Positions 19,284 through 28,146 of a stretch of 64,000 nt of DNA are shown here, one piece after another. Positions within the stretch are counted from its first letter, which is position 1; every line of letters begins with the position of its first letter. The translations under genes were made by a program, and so were the position numbers. Origin of the DNA: Mycobacterium sp. 1274761.0 (lineage in GTDB: Bacteria; Actinomycetota; Actinomycetes; Mycobacteriales; Mycobacteriaceae); the NCBI RefSeq assembly GCF_001668615.1, contig NZ_LZMC01000009.1:43684-107683 (forward strand), given 5' to 3'. The notes beneath the pieces were generated by a model. The model ran no database searches and was not told the DNA's origin. It worked only from the letters and a program-made list of their open reading frames with translations.

Positions 19284-19757
19284 TCAGTGCACCAGCTGCC
19301 TCGACAGTTCCTTGAGCGACTGCCGGGCATAACCCTTCCACAGCTTGCCGAACACCGGTAACAACGGCGCGGTGAGCGCGCTGCGCGGGTGGATGGTCCA
19401 CCGCCACGTGACGCGGGTGCCTGCACCGAGGGACTCGAAGATCCACTCACCATCGATGTGATCGACCAGCGGCGCCAGCGGGCCCTTGACGTCAGACAGC
19501 GTGTATCCGAACGAATGCGGTGCGTCGAACGCGGTGAGCCGCTCGTGCATGCTTCCGCCGCCCACCAGCACGACGGTGCGTGACTGTCCGACGCCGTCCC
19601 AATCTCCGGTCTGGTCGCGCGTCTCCTTGATCGGTGGGATCGGGCCGTACCACCGCCGGAACAACTCCGGCAGCGGAATCGGCACCAGTTCGCGGAATAC
19701 GCTTTCCTGGTCCAGCGCAATCGTTTCGGACTGCTCGACAACCAACGGCTTCGCCAT
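19284..19757 (-). CDS. SRPBCC/START-like lipid-binding domain protein
   Basis: 157 residues. The N-terminal segment LVVEQSETIALDQESVF and the late beta-strands (GTRVTWRWTIHPRS) followed by a long amphipathic C-terminal helix are the usual SRPBCC (polyketide cyclase/START-like) layout that binds hydrophobic ligands. There is no export signal. Same-strand closeness to the patatin suggests a shared transcript. No catalytic residues can be assigned. Confidence 0.75.
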   Translation of the reverse strand: MAKPLVVEQSETIALDQESVFRELVPIPLPELFRRWYGPIPPIKETRDQTGDWDGVGQSRTVVLVGGGSMHERLTAFDAPHSFGYTLSDVKGPLAPLVDHIDGEWIFESLGAGTRVTWRWTIHPRSALTAPLLPVFGKLWKGYARQSLKELSRQLVH

Positions 19758-19766
19758 GGCCCAAGA

Positions 19767-20111
19767 CTAGTCGGGCAGCTCCACGTCGCAGCGATCACGG
19801 AACTCGAGCGCCGGCGCCCGGATGCCGCGCAGGTCGTCACCCACCTGCGGGTTGGCGTCGATGTAGTCCTGCACGGCCTGACGCTGCTGGTCGCGGGGCT
19901 TGCCTTTCAGATCGGTGAAGAACGCGTTGACGTCCGGGTGGGCGAACAGATACGTCGACATCGCCGCGGACACTCCGGTCATCACACCGGCGAGGTCGGC
20001 GGCGCTACAGTTCGGCGACGCGGGCTCGGCATTCGCGGGCGCCGCAGTGACAACGGCGACGACGGCGCCGAACGCGGCGACTCCGCGCGCCCAGCCGTGA
20101 TTGATCGACAT
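19767..20111 (-). CDS. secreted hemophore-related protein (MHB family)
   Basis: 114 residues from ATG 20111, which has AGGAGC seven bases upstream. A signal peptide ends near AANAEPAS. The mature part is helical with two Cys (in SPNCSAADL and RDRCDVELP) and the core DLAGVMTGVSAAMSTYLFAH, followed by an HPDVN segment. This is the pattern of the mycobacterial haem-binding (hemophore-related, Rv0203-like) family. Haem binding is known for Rv0203 but is inference here. Confidence 0.8.
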   Translation of the reverse strand: MSINHGWARGVAAFGAVVAVVTAAPANAEPASPNCSAADLAGVMTGVSAAMSTYLFAHPDVNAFFTDLKGKPRDQQRQAVQDYIDANPQVGDDLRGIRAPALEFRDRCDVELPD

Positions 20112-20148
20112 TCGTTGTGCTCCTATCGGTTTCACTGGTAGGGGCGGC

Positions 20149-20439
20149 TTATACGCAGCCGCTGACGCTGATGCGCCGACCAAAGTTGGCGCATACGTTG
20201 ACGTTTGGCGGCGGCGGGTGTGTAGGAGGCGGCGGTGCCGCATAGTCCTCCGGTAGGGGCGCGTAATACGCAGGTGGGGCTACCCAGGGCGCCACAGCGT
20301 CCGCGATGCTGCCGCATCCAGATACCGACACCCGTCGTCCCACCGATGCGCATACATCCGCATGAGCGGGCACCGGCTCGCTGATGCAAGCGAGTCCTAT
20401 CGCGACAGCGCACAACCCGAGCGGGCCGATTGTTTTCAT
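20149..20439 (-). CDS. small secreted protein with duplicated Cys-GRR-SVSGC motif
   Basis: About 96 residues from ATG 20439 (ATGs at 20448 and 20457 are alternatives; none has a good ribosome site). A signal peptide ends near PAHAD. The mature protein has VCASVGRRVSVSGC at its start and VCANFGRRISVSGC at its end, joined by a Pro-rich linker (APPPPTHPPPP). Each copy carries a Cys pair that could close a small loop. I recognise no family. Confidence 0.7.
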   Translation of the reverse strand: MKTIGPLGLCAVAIGLACISEPVPAHADVCASVGRRVSVSGCGSIADAVAPWVAPPAYYAPLPEDYAAPPPPTHPPPPNVNVCANFGRRISVSGCV

Positions 20440-20500
20440 AGCGATCATAGCCGGCATTTTCGCAGGTCTGCGGCCGCGCAGGGCAGAAACGCCGGAATCG

Positions 20501-21547
20501 CTATCCGAGCTCCGGCGCGGCCTTGCCGCTGATCAACGGCAGATCGAGGTAGGTCAGGATGCCCGGCTCAGCGGCACACGTCGCCGGTACAGAGTTGACG
20601 CAGTGTGCGGCGGTGCCCACGATGCCGTACTCCGGGCCCTCCCCGCCGACCTCGGAGTGAAAGCCCTTGACCGTGATCGTGATGTCGGGGTTGCCGCGTA
20701 CCTCCATCTCATATCGCTGTCCGGCACCGAGAGTCCATGGGGGATCGAGGTTTTCCTCCCCCATCAGCCAGTTGACCGTGACCCGCACGACGGGCTCGCC
20801 GTCGACGAGCGCCTCCCAGTGGAACCTGCGGCCCGCGACCTGTCCGCGTTCGATGACGCCCATCGGCGACGGGATGGGCGCGGACGCGACGGCGACTTCC
20901 TGCGTGGCGCGCACCTTCGGGTCGGCGCGGAACCCCATCTGGTCGACGACCATCTTCACGGCCTGGATGAAGCCGCTGTCGAGCATCTTCTGCATCGGGC
21001 CGGTGAGGGCCTTGTCCGGCGTCTCCCCGAAACCCATCACGTGACGCAGCACATCGGGTGCCTCGTAGGTTCGCAGATCGGAAAACTCTTCGGCGCGAAC
21101 GAATGTCACGCCGGTGGAGAACGCGGAGAACAACAACGGGAACTTCTCGCTGATACCGCCGGGCGCCATGCCGGTGCCGTGCAGGGTGGCATTACCTTCC
21201 AGTGCGGCTTCCCGCATCGGCGCGGCGCTGCGTTCGCTCGGGTAGAGCCACCCGACCGGGGTGACGACGTTCTTGCCCGACCGCAGCAATGCGCACACCT
21301 CGTCGCGATCGGCCATCAACGGCGCGTAGATCACCGCGTCGGCGTCGAGGGCGAGGATGTCGTCGATGCTGTTGGTGGCCGCGACGCCGAGGGGTTCGGT
21401 TCCGATCAGGTCACCGACGTCCTTGCCCGCCTTGTCCCGTGAATGCACCCAGCACCCGACGAGCTCCAAATCGGGGTGTTCGAGCACGCCCTTGATTGCC
21501 GCGACCCCGACGCCACCGGTGGCCCACTGCACGACCCGAAGGCCCAT
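20501..21547 (-). CDS. NAD(P)-dependent dihydrodipicolinate-reductase-like oxidoreductase
   Basis: 348 residues. The N-terminal Rossmann motif QWATGGVGVAAIKGV and the overall layout match the DapB-like family that includes 2,4-diaminopentanoate dehydrogenase. Many mycobacteria have several of these and few have known substrates. A KstR-type operator lies 24 bp upstream of ATG 21547, which suggests a role in sterol catabolism. It stands alone; the LysR gene upstream has its own unit. Confidence 0.85.
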   Translation of the reverse strand: MGLRVVQWATGGVGVAAIKGVLEHPDLELVGCWVHSRDKAGKDVGDLIGTEPLGVAATNSIDDILALDADAVIYAPLMADRDEVCALLRSGKNVVTPVGWLYPSERSAAPMREAALEGNATLHGTGMAPGGISEKFPLLFSAFSTGVTFVRAEEFSDLRTYEAPDVLRHVMGFGETPDKALTGPMQKMLDSGFIQAVKMVVDQMGFRADPKVRATQEVAVASAPIPSPMGVIERGQVAGRRFHWEALVDGEPVVRVTVNWLMGEENLDPPWTLGAGQRYEMEVRGNPDITITVKGFHSEVGGEGPEYGIVGTAAHCVNSVPATCAAEPGILTYLDLPLISGKAAPELG

Positions 21548-21570
21548 GATTCCTCCCAGGATCGCGAAAC

Positions 21571-21584
21571 TAGAACACGTTCCA
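21571..21584. promoter_or_regulatory. KstR operator match
   Basis: TAGAACACGTTCCA fits the published KstR consensus TNNAACNNGTTNNA at every fixed position. KstR is the TetR-family repressor of the cholesterol regulon in mycobacteria. It sits 24-37 bp upstream of the start of the oxidoreductase on the minus strand. Confidence 0.75.
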
Positions 21585-21623
21585 CTGAAGGTCTACACCA
21601 CCCGGACCCGCCGTGGACGCAAC

Positions 21624-22490
21624 TCAACGCAGATCGAGCGCGGCGATCTGGTCGAGAAACGCGCGGGCGGGGGCGGATGCGCTCGCCGACACCGCAAGAG
21701 CCAGTTTCCGTACGGTTTCGGGCACCAGCGGGCGCACCACCACACCTTTGGGCGAACGCTGCAGCGCATCGCTGGGCAGGATGCTGACGCCCAGCCCGGC
21801 GCGCACGATTTCGAGCACCGCCGACGAATCGCGCGCTTGGAAAGCCACATCGAACTCGACGCCCAGGCCCCGCGCGACAGGAGTGAAGACGTCCGCGCAG
21901 CCGGCCGTTCCGAGGACGAACGGCTCCTTGGCCAACTCCGCGTAGGTCACCACGTCCTTGGAGACAAGCCAGCTATGCTCAGGCACCACGGCAACCATCA
22001 GCTGGTTGCCCAGTTCAGCGGTTCGCAGCCCACGGGCGGGCAAGCTGACCACTCCGGCTTCGACGGCGCCTTGATCAAGCCAGTCGCGTATCTCGCCCTC
22101 GCTGCCTTCCAACAGCCGGATCGACACTGCCGGATGCCGTTCGACGAATTCCCGCAGCTGTGGGGCGATCAAGGTTCCGGTGACGCTCGGCATGCTTCCC
22201 AAGCTGAGCGTCCCGGCAACGTCTCCCGCCACGCCGGCGACTTCGCTGCGCATCAGATCCATGTGCCGCAACACTTCTCGCGCGTGGCTCAGGGCGGCGG
22301 AGCCGGCCGCTGTCAGCGAAAGGCTGTCGCGCCCGCGGACCAGCAGCGGCAGTCCCAGCTCATGCTCCAGCGCGGCGACGGCGCGACTGACGGCGGGCTG
22401 CGACAAGCCGAGCCGCCGGCTCGCCGCGGTGAATCCTCCTTCGTCGACCACCGTCACGAACGTTTTGAGCTGCAACCACGTCGGTGTCAT
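21624..22490 (-). CDS. LysR-family transcriptional regulator
   Basis: 288 residues. The N-terminal winged helix-turn-helix (LKTFVTVVDEGGFTAASRRL, then GLSQPAVSRAVAALE) is followed by a periplasmic-binding-protein-like effector domain. ATG 22490 is chosen because GGAGGG lies just upstream; the frame runs on to 22526. It is divergent from a short-chain dehydrogenase with 104 bp between, the classic arrangement in which a LysR protein controls its neighbour and itself. Confidence 0.92.
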   Translation of the reverse strand: MTPTWLQLKTFVTVVDEGGFTAASRRLGLSQPAVSRAVAALEHELGLPLLVRGRDSLSLTAAGSAALSHAREVLRHMDLMRSEVAGVAGDVAGTLSLGSMPSVTGTLIAPQLREFVERHPAVSIRLLEGSEGEIRDWLDQGAVEAGVVSLPARGLRTAELGNQLMVAVVPEHSWLVSKDVVTYAELAKEPFVLGTAGCADVFTPVARGLGVEFDVAFQARDSSAVLEIVRAGLGVSILPSDALQRSPKGVVVRPLVPETVRKLALAVSASASAPARAFLDQIAALDLR

Positions 22491-22594
22491 CGGCCCTCCA
22501 TAAAGCACACGCGTCACCCATATCAACCGCGTTATGCACGATCTTCTTTCCGAAGCGTTGTAGTAACCACCGAACGCATTCGAAGGAGGACACC

Positions 22595-23305
22595 ATGACT
22601 GGACGGCGCGTACTGATCACCGGGGCGTCGAAGGGAATTGGTCGGGCAGTCGCCGACCGTGTCGCGGCCTCAGGTGACGTTCCGGTGGGCCTGGCGCGGC
22701 ATGCACCCGACGATTTTCCCGGGGAATTCTACGAAGTCGACCTCGCCGACCCGGCGGCCACTGCCGAGGTGCTTGAGCGCGTTGTAAAGGGTGGGCGCAT
22801 CGACGCGGTGGTCAACAACGTCGGCCTCGCCAGGTTCGGCCGGATCGGCTCGATCGACCTTGACGACCTGTTCACCACGTACGACCTGAACGTGCGCGTC
22901 GCCGTCCAGGTGGTTCAGGCGGTTCTGCCGGGCATGCTCGAGGCGGGATGGGGCCGGATCGTCAACGTCACCAGCCTCACCACCCTCGGCACGGCAGAGC
23001 GGACCCCCTACGCCGCATCGAAGGCCGCGCTGGAAGCGTGCACCAGGATCTGGGCCGGCGAACTCGCACAGACCGGCATCACCGTCAACGCGGTGGCGCC
23101 CGGCCCGGTCGAGACCGAGTTGTACCGGGAGCGCAGCCCGATCGGATCGGAGCGCGAGGCCCGGCTGTTGGTTGCCATCCCGGTGCGAAGGGTCGCGCAC
23201 CCACACGAGATCGCGCATGCCATCTGCGCGCTGCTCGACGACGACGCCTCCTACATCACCGGCCAGATCATCCGGGCCGACGGAGGCGGCAGCATAGCCG
23301 CGTGA
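22595..23305 (+). CDS. short-chain dehydrogenase/reductase (FabG-like)
   Basis: 236 residues from ATG 22595, preceded by GAAGGAGGA. The NAD(P) motif TGASKGIG, the NNVG strand and the catalytic YAASK (with Ser in NVTSL) define a classical SDR. The C-terminus DDASYITGQIIRADGG is typical of FabG-like enzymes. The probable inducer-responsive regulator is the divergent LysR gene. The substrate is unknown. Confidence 0.93.
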   Translation: MTGRRVLITGASKGIGRAVADRVAASGDVPVGLARHAPDDFPGEFYEVDLADPAATAEVLERVVKGGRIDAVVNNVGLARFGRIGSIDLDDLFTTYDLNVRVAVQVVQAVLPGMLEAGWGRIVNVTSLTTLGTAERTPYAASKAALEACTRIWAGELAQTGITVNAVAPGPVETELYRERSPIGSEREARLLVAIPVRRVAHPHEIAHAICALLDDDASYITGQIIRADGGGSIAA

Positions 23306-23368
23306 CCGTTGGGCGCAGCGACGGATTTTTGCGCCGTGGCAGCGCCCTGCACGTCACAATGACCGGTG

Positions 23369-24508
23369 ATGGCCGCAAACGGTGCCGACTTCGGCGTGCT
23401 GGGACCGCTGCAGATCTGTGTCGACGGTGCACCGGTGGCCCTTGGCACGCCCAAGCAGCGCGCCGTGCTGGCCATGCTGCTGATCAACCGCAATCGCCCC
23501 GTCGCGACCGACGCCTTGATCGAAGCGGCGTGGGAACAGTTTCCGCCGCCGGATCCGAGGGCCAGCCTGCACTCCTACATTTCGAATCTGCGCAAGCTTC
23601 TCGCCGGCATCGGCGTCGACTCGCGCACTGCGCTCGCCAGCGCGCCGCCGGGATACCGACTGAGTGTGCCCGAAAACTGTTGTGACATTGGCCGATTCAT
23701 ATTGGACAAGACAGCGGGCGTGCAGGCTGCGGCGGCCGGACGATTCGAGCAGGCGTGTGACCACCTGACGGCTGCCTTGGCGCAGTGGCGCGGTCCGGTG
23801 CTGGAAGATCTGCGTGACTTCGAGTTCGTCGAAAACTTCGCCACCGCGCTCGTGGAAGACAAGATGCTCGCGCACACGGCACTCGCCGAGGCCGAGATCG
23901 CCTGCGGGCGAAGCTATGCCGTCATCGGCGAGCTGGAACGGATGACCGCCGAATATCCTTATCGCGAGCCGCTGTGGGCGCAGCTGATCAGCGCCTACTA
24001 TCTCTCCGAACGCCAGTCCGACGCGCTTGACGCCTACCGGCGGCTGAAGATCACGCTTGCCGACGATCTGGGTATCGACCCGAGCCCCACCATCCAGGCG
24101 CTCTATGAACGGGTTCTGCGCCAACAACCGCTCGACGTCAAGCGGGTCGCCAGGACCACCGCCATTCACACCGCCAACACCCTCGACCAGCGGACCGCGA
24201 TAAGCGGGGCATCTGCGGTCGCCCGGCTCCGCGACGGCGGAGGTACCGCATATCCGCTGGTGGCTGCCGCAACCCGGATCGGGCGTCTACCCGACAACGA
24301 CATCGTTCTCGACAATGCGAACGTCAGCCGCCATCACGCCGTCATCATTGACACCGGCACCAGCTTTGTCATCTCGGATCTGCGGTCGGCCAACGGAGTC
24401 GACGTGCGCGGGCAGCGGATCCGCGCCGGCGTCACTCTCACCGACGGCGACCGCATCCGGATCTGCGACCACGAGTTCGTTTTCGAGGTGGTGACGCCCG
24501 AGGTGTAG
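23369..24508 (+). CDS. embR: EmbR-like SARP regulator with C-terminal FHA domain
   Basis: 379 residues, close to EmbR (388). Order: OmpR-type DNA-binding domain (residues 5-100, ending GYRLSV), bacterial transcriptional activation TPR domain (100-250), FHA domain (280-375) with IGRLPDNDIVLDNANVSRHH, including the phosphothreonine-binding Arg, Ser and His. A PknH-like kinase follows 72 bp downstream, as in M. tuberculosis, where PknH phosphorylates EmbR and the FHA domain reads the mark, acting on embCAB arabinosyltransferase genes. ATG 23369 or GTG 23366 may start it; neither has a strong ribosome site. A paralogue rather than the orthologue is possible. Confidence 0.85.
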   Translation: MAANGADFGVLGPLQICVDGAPVALGTPKQRAVLAMLLINRNRPVATDALIEAAWEQFPPPDPRASLHSYISNLRKLLAGIGVDSRTALASAPPGYRLSVPENCCDIGRFILDKTAGVQAAAAGRFEQACDHLTAALAQWRGPVLEDLRDFEFVENFATALVEDKMLAHTALAEAEIACGRSYAVIGELERMTAEYPYREPLWAQLISAYYLSERQSDALDAYRRLKITLADDLGIDPSPTIQALYERVLRQQPLDVKRVARTTAIHTANTLDQRTAISGASAVARLRDGGGTAYPLVAAATRIGRLPDNDIVLDNANVSRHHAVIIDTGTSFVISDLRSANGVDVRGQRIRAGVTLTDGDRIRICDHEFVFEVVTPEV

Positions 24509-24580
24509 CGCAATTCGCGGTGGGACACACCGACTGTGGCTTAGGGTGAGTTCGCCCGGCACATGCAAAAGGAGCAAAGG

Positions 24581-26242
24581 ATGAGTGGCACCGAAGGGGA
24601 CTCCCGTGTGGGTACCACGTTCGGCCGCTACCGACTGCGTCGGCTCCTCGGCAAGGGCGGCATGGGCGAGGTGTACGAGGCGGAGGACACCGAGAAGGAC
24701 CGCATCGTCGCGCTGAAAGTGTTGCCGGAAGCGGTGTCTCACGATCCGGTGTTCCGCAAGCGGCTGCGGCGGGAGGCGCATTCGGCGGGCAGGTTGCTCG
24801 AACCTCACGTCGTCCCGATCCATGACTACGGCGAGATCGACGGCGTGATGTTCGTCGACATGCGCATGATCGACGGCACCGATCTGCGCAAAATTTTGAA
24901 GAACTACGGCCCGATGACGCCGGCCCGCGCGGTGGCGATCGTGCGTCAGATCGCCTCCGCACTCGACGCCGCCCACGAAGCGGGCATCATGCACCGCGAC
25001 GTCAAACCCGAGAACATCCTGATCACCCGCGACGACTTCGCCTATCTGGTCGACTTCGGTATCGCCAACGCCGCCACCGACGAGAAGCTCACCGAATTGG
25101 GTACGGCGGTAGGGACATACGCGTACATGGCGCCGGAGCGGTTCACTAACGACGAGGTGACCTACCGTGCCGACATCTACGCGCTGGCGTGCGTGCTGCA
25201 CGAATGCCTGACCGGATCGCAGCCCTATCCCGCCGACAGCGTCAGCGTGGTGATCACGTCGCATCTGATGCAGCCGATACCCCGGCCCAGTGTCATGCGA
25301 CCCGGGATCCCGGCTGCCTTCGACCACGTCATCGCCCGCGGCATGGCCAAGAAACCCGCCGACCGCTACGCCAGCGCCGGCGATTTCGCGGCCGCGGCCA
25401 ATGACGCGCTGACACAACGCGATCAGGACCAGGCCGCCGACATATTGCAGCGCAGCCAGGAAGCGACGATGCCCGGCTATGCGGGGGCCATCGGTGCCGC
25501 GTTGGCCAACCCGGCGGCGACGCCGGCGCCCTACCCGACGCCGCCGCCTCCCACCCCGCCGCCGTTTCGCGCCGCGTCGGCACCCCACGGGCAGTGGAAT
25601 ACGCCGACGCCCGGCGCGCCCAAGCCGAAGAGCACGACGTGGATCCCGCTGGCCGCCGCGGCCGCGGTGTTCGTGCTGGTGCTCGGCGCTCTGGGTGCGT
25701 GGTGGCTGGTCAAGAAGGACGATTCGTCGAACACCAGCGCGGCCAGCAGTACCAGCAGCACCAAGGCCACCACCACGAAAACGAGGCCGACGAGGACGTC
25801 GGCACCTCCGGTGAACGCCGAACCGTTCGACGCCAAACTGCTTTCCGCGTTGCCGGACAGCTACGACCCGGGTGCCTGCAAGCCGGCGCATCCGCCCGCC
25901 ACCGGGGCGCTGGCCACCGTGGACTGCGGCGAGACGAACGTCCCCACCGGCCCGAAGGCCGCGCGCTATTCGTTGTTCGCCGACAAGGACACGCTGGACC
26001 AGCACTTCACGGACGCGATCGCGCAGAATTCGGAGCTGGTGAAGTGCCCGGGCAGCGACCTCGACTCGCCTACCGCGTGGCATTACAACGCCAACCCCGA
26101 CGAGGTCGCCGGCCAGGTCGCCTGCGGCACCTACGACGGCAATCCCGACATCACGTGGACCAAGGATGCCGACCTCGTGCTCGCCGACGCGCAGGGGCCC
26201 AACCTGGAGGATCTACACAAATGGTGGAACGACGTCGGCTGA
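24581..26242 (+). CDS. pknH: transmembrane serine/threonine protein kinase, PknH-like
   Basis: 553 residues from ATG 24581 (AAGGAG seven bases upstream). The kinase domain has GKGGMGEV, Lys46, catalytic Asp140 in HRDVKPEN and Asp158 in DFG. A Pro-rich juxtamembrane stretch (about 310-345) leads to one membrane helix (352-376), a Thr/Ser-rich linker and an extracellular domain of about 160 residues with four Cys, matching the PknH sensor domain fold. PknH controls EmbR and cell-wall arabinan synthesis. Adjacency to the EmbR-like gene supports the call. Confidence 0.88.
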   Translation: MSGTEGDSRVGTTFGRYRLRRLLGKGGMGEVYEAEDTEKDRIVALKVLPEAVSHDPVFRKRLRREAHSAGRLLEPHVVPIHDYGEIDGVMFVDMRMIDGTDLRKILKNYGPMTPARAVAIVRQIASALDAAHEAGIMHRDVKPENILITRDDFAYLVDFGIANAATDEKLTELGTAVGTYAYMAPERFTNDEVTYRADIYALACVLHECLTGSQPYPADSVSVVITSHLMQPIPRPSVMRPGIPAAFDHVIARGMAKKPADRYASAGDFAAAANDALTQRDQDQAADILQRSQEATMPGYAGAIGAALANPAATPAPYPTPPPPTPPPFRAASAPHGQWNTPTPGAPKPKSTTWIPLAAAAAVFVLVLGALGAWWLVKKDDSSNTSAASSTSSTKATTTKTRPTRTSAPPVNAEPFDAKLLSALPDSYDPGACKPAHPPATGALATVDCGETNVPTGPKAARYSLFADKDTLDQHFTDAIAQNSELVKCPGSDLDSPTAWHYNANPDEVAGQVACGTYDGNPDITWTKDADLVLADAQGPNLEDLHKWWNDVG

Positions 26243-26344
26243 GCGCGGCAGCCCCAAGAAATCTCCAAGAATCCGTCAAGAGCGTCGTCGGACGCTGATG
26301 TCGCACCGGCACAACGGCCGGGTATCGACATCAAGGAGCCGCCA

Positions 26345-26686
26345 ATGTTCGCCACGCATCGAGTTACCACATTCGCCGTTACCGCGATCGCCGCCACGGG
26401 CCTCGGCCTGGCCGCCTTCACCGGCGCGGGCACCGCAAACGCCGTGTCCTCGGCCGACGACGAATTCCTGGCCAACATACGCAAAGAAGGCATCTCGTAC
26501 GACTCGGCCAAGACGGCCGTCGCGAACGCGCATTACGTGTGCGGCTCGATCGACGACGGCGCCGATCCGCTCGACCTGGGTGACGAGATCCTCGCCAACA
26601 CCGACCTGACCACACACCAGGCCGCCGTGTTCGTCGTCGAATCGGTCTTCAGCTACTGCCCCGAGCACGCCAGGCTGCTCCCCTAG
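26345..26686 (+). CDS. secreted DUF732-family protein
   Basis: 113 residues with AAGGAG before the ATG. A signal peptide ends near GTANAVSS. The mature domain [20 protein letters not shown], with Cys in YVCGSI and YCPEH, is the DUF732 pattern, a family of small exported mycobacterial proteins of unknown role, present in many copies per genome. It follows the kinase by 102 bp and ends just before a strong hairpin. Confidence 0.88.
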   Translation: MFATHRVTTFAVTAIAATGLGLAAFTGAGTANAVSSADDEFLANIRKEGISYDSAKTAVANAHYVCGSIDDGADPLDLGDEILANTDLTTHQAAVFVVESVFSYCPEHARLLP

Positions 26687-26697
26687 CCCTGCCTCCA

Positions 26698-26737
26698 GAG
26701 GCCCCGGCCGGACCCACCTCTCCCCGGCCGGGGCCTC
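26698..26737. terminator. GC-rich hairpin terminator
   Basis: Arms GAGGCCCCGGCCGG and CCGGCCGGGGCCTC enclose an 11-base loop just past the DUF732 stop codon. There is no T-tract, as in many mycobacterial terminators. It closes the embR-pknH-DUF732 segment. Confidence 0.8.
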
Positions 26738-26789
26738 GTCGCGCTATGTTTCACCTCGACCGCGCAGTGCAGCGAAGGGATGGGTCGAA

Positions 26790-27980
26790 ATGCCAAACAA
26801 GGTTTTCGTCGTCGGGGTCGGCATGACGAAGTTCGAAAAGCCCGGCCGCCGTGAAGGCTGGGACTACCCCGACATGGCGCGCGAGTCGGGCACCAAAGCG
26901 CTCGAGGACGCGGGCATTCATTATTCCGAGGTCGAGCAGGGCTTCGTCGGCTACTGCTCGGGCGACTCGACATCCGGCAACCGGGCACTCTACGAGCTCG
27001 GCATGACCGGCATTCCGATCGTCAACGTGAACAACAACTGTTCGACGGGTTCGACGGCGCTTTTCCTTGCCGCGCAGACGATCCGGGGCGGGCTTGCCGA
27101 TTGTGCGATCGCGCTCGGTTTCGAGAAGATGCAACCGGGCGCCCTGGCTGGCGGCGCCGAGGACCGCGAGTCGCCGTTGGGGCGGCACATCAAGGCGCTG
27201 GCTGCAATGGACGAGTTTGCGTTGCCGGTGGCGCCGTGGATGTTCGCCGCCGCGGGCCGCGAGCACATGCGCAAATACGGCACCACAGCAGAGCATTTCG
27301 CGAAAATCGGTTACAAGAACCACAAGCACTCGGTGAACAACCCGTATGCGCAATTTCAGGAGGAGTACACCCTCGACGACATCCTGGCCGCGAAGATGAT
27401 CTCCGATCCGGTGACCAAGCTGCAGTGCTCGCCGACGTCCGACGGGTCGGGCGCGGCGATCGTGGCCAGCGAGGCGTTCGTCGACAAGCACGGCCTGGCC
27501 GGGCAGGCGGTGGAGATCGTTGGGCAGGCGATGACCACCGACTTCGAGTCGACGTTCGACGGCAGCGCCAAGAACATCATCGGTTACGACATGAATGTCC
27601 AAGCCGCACAGCAGGTTTACGACCAGTCAGGTCTTGGGCCTGCGGACTTCCAAGTAATCGAGCTGCACGACTGCTTCTCCGCCAACGAACTGCTGCTGTA
27701 CGAGGCGCTGGGCCTGTGCAGCGAGGGTGAGGCGCCGAAGCTGATCGACAACGGCGAGACGACCTATGGCGGGCGCTGGGTGGTCAATCCGTCGGGTGGG
27801 TTGATCTCGAAGGGTCATCCGCTGGGCGCCACCGGCCTGGCCCAGTGCGCGGAGCTGACGTGGCAACTGCGCGGAACCGCGGACAAGCGTCAGGTCGACA
27901 ATGTCACCGCCGCCCTGCAGCACAACATCGGGCTCGGCGGCGCCGCGGTGGTGACGGCATACCAGCGCGCCGAGCGCTAG
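26790..27980 (+). CDS. ltp1: lipid-transfer protein/SCP-x-type thiolase (Ltp1-like)
   Basis: 396 residues, the length of Ltp1. Thiolase-fold signature [14 protein letters not shown] holds the nucleophilic Cys; the His in [15 protein letters not shown] and the late GGAAVV loop are present. Mammalian SCP-x cleaves branched 3-oxoacyl-CoAs such as bile acid side chains. The mycobacterial function is inferred as a thiolase in sterol or branched lipid breakdown. It is monocistronic. Confidence 0.88.
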   Translation: MPNKVFVVGVGMTKFEKPGRREGWDYPDMARESGTKALEDAGIHYSEVEQGFVGYCSGDSTSGNRALYELGMTGIPIVNVNNNCSTGSTALFLAAQTIRGGLADCAIALGFEKMQPGALAGGAEDRESPLGRHIKALAAMDEFALPVAPWMFAAAGREHMRKYGTTAEHFAKIGYKNHKHSVNNPYAQFQEEYTLDDILAAKMISDPVTKLQCSPTSDGSGAAIVASEAFVDKHGLAGQAVEIVGQAMTTDFESTFDGSAKNIIGYDMNVQAAQQVYDQSGLGPADFQVIELHDCFSANELLLYEALGLCSEGEAPKLIDNGETTYGGRWVVNPSGGLISKGHPLGATGLAQCAELTWQLRGTADKRQVDNVTAALQHNIGLGGAAVVTAYQRAER

Positions 27981-27990
27981 CTTCCCTCCG

Positions 27991-28047
27991 CGAGCAGACG
28001 CGAATGCATCGAATTGGCGGCGTGTCGTGTGCGTTGGCGTCTGCTCG
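27991..28047. repeat. hairpin repeat, upstream copy (GAGCAGACGC family)
   Basis: Arms CGAGCAGACGCGAATGCA and the inverted TGCGTTGGCGTCTGCTCG form an 18-bp imperfect stem with a loop containing GGCGTGTCG. A second copy in the same orientation lies at 29006-29062, and the two bracket the DUF559 gene. It begins 11 bp after the ltp1 stop and could end that transcript. Confidence 0.85.
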
Positions 28048-28146
28048 CCGTTGAGACTGGCGCTTCTATCCACAGATCTCCGATGAGGTATTGGCCACCT
28101 CTGCGGCTGCGGACAACATCGATGAATGTTCATCGAGGAGCTGTTC

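Noticed and set aside
20384..21442. 352-residue plus-strand open frame
   Set aside because: Antisense shadow of the DapB-like oxidoreductase, His/Arg/Asp rich with no fold signature.
22491..22594. LysR T-N11-A operator
   Set aside because: The divergent gap is suitable but no clear dyad with T-N11-A spacing was found.
24287..26083. 598-residue minus-strand open frame
   Set aside because: Shadow of the EmbR and PknH genes; it has no domain and consists of Arg/Gly/Val runs.
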